Assembly (NCBI RefSeq): GCF_033807575.1 | Contig: NC_084725.1 | Span: 8,901,001-8,965,000 of the forward strand | Origin: Cydia pomonella | Taxonomy: Eukaryota > Arthropoda > Insecta > Lepidoptera > Tortricidae | Length of the DNA: 64,000 nt | Direction: 5' to 3' | Part shown: positions 63,742 to 64,000 of the stretch, in pieces | How the letters are laid out: each line of letters starts with the position of its first letter | Position numbering within the stretch: position 1 is the stretch's first letter | Made by a program: the position numbers and the translations under genes | The notes under the pieces: generated by a model | What the model saw: only the letters and a program-made list of their open reading frames with translations | Database searches by the model: none | What the model was told of the DNA's origin: nothing

Positions 63742-64000
63742 CAAATATTTTAAAGTTAAATTTTATGTAATTTGTCCCATAAACAACGCAATATATAAAA
63801 ATACTTTATAGTCTACAGTGTATATTGATACAATTCATAGGCTTGAGGCACAGGACCAAACTTACTCCTAACGGGGAACTCTTCCAGCTAACCTGGTGAG
63901 TGGAAAATTTTACTCTTTCTTGTGTTTGATTTAACTACTGAATTAAGTAGCATAGCCAATTTATCTCATTAAGTTTTCACCAGACGACTCTTGTTTGTGT

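Overview
The window is animal nuclear DNA, most likely from a moth or butterfly. The grounds are a large spliced muscle gene, dense TA- and TTAA-flanked foldback elements, a tRNA-headed SINE of the kind common in Lepidoptera, many LINE 3' ends with lepidopteran-style tails (for example the ending GCCCAGCAGTGGGACG followed by an ATT run), and a CsRn1/Kabuki-type Ty3 retrotransposon. The species cannot be named from sequence alone.

Region 1 (about 1-23,245) is the 3' part of the insect projectin gene (bent; twitchin/unc-22 family) on the + strand. I traced 29 consecutive exons (208-22695). Their phases join without a break into 1,577 residues plus a stop. The order is Ig-Fn3-Fn3-Ig-Ig-Fn3-linker-protein kinase-regulatory tail-five Ig domains, the canonical C-terminal architecture of projectin/twitchin. 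The 5' part of the gene lies before the window. A poly(A) signal is at 23220. The introns hold several foldback elements, one SINE, two LINE fragments, and three separate places where part of an exon has been duplicated into the adjacent intron: two as decayed pseudo-exons and one as a five-copy ~130-bp array. One intron also carries, antisense, a decayed exon that reads like the KDEL receptor.

Region 2 (about 23.2-29.4 kb) holds three or four small foldback elements and then a 4,247-bp Ty3/gypsy element (25185-29431). Its two 396-bp LTRs look identical, a GACT target duplication flanks it, and its primer-binding site matches the tRNA-Trp 3' end. The gag reading frame lacks the whole capsid part and keeps only the C-terminal tail with an atypical C-H-C-C zinc knuckle. 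Pol is complete from protease to integrase but has one TGA just after the reverse transcriptase YVDD.

Region 3 (about 29.4-64 kb) has no host gene I can support. It is AT-rich intergenic or intronic DNA with LINE 3' fragments on both strands, SINE copies, many short foldback (MITE-like) elements and microsatellites. The best preserved piece is a LINE ORF2 C-terminus (50968-51756) bounded by a perfect 12-bp target duplication. A weak candidate exon sits at the right edge (63841-63895).

Region 1 therefore makes a giant sarcomeric kinase. Everything else is transposon activity, mostly insertion, nesting and local duplication.
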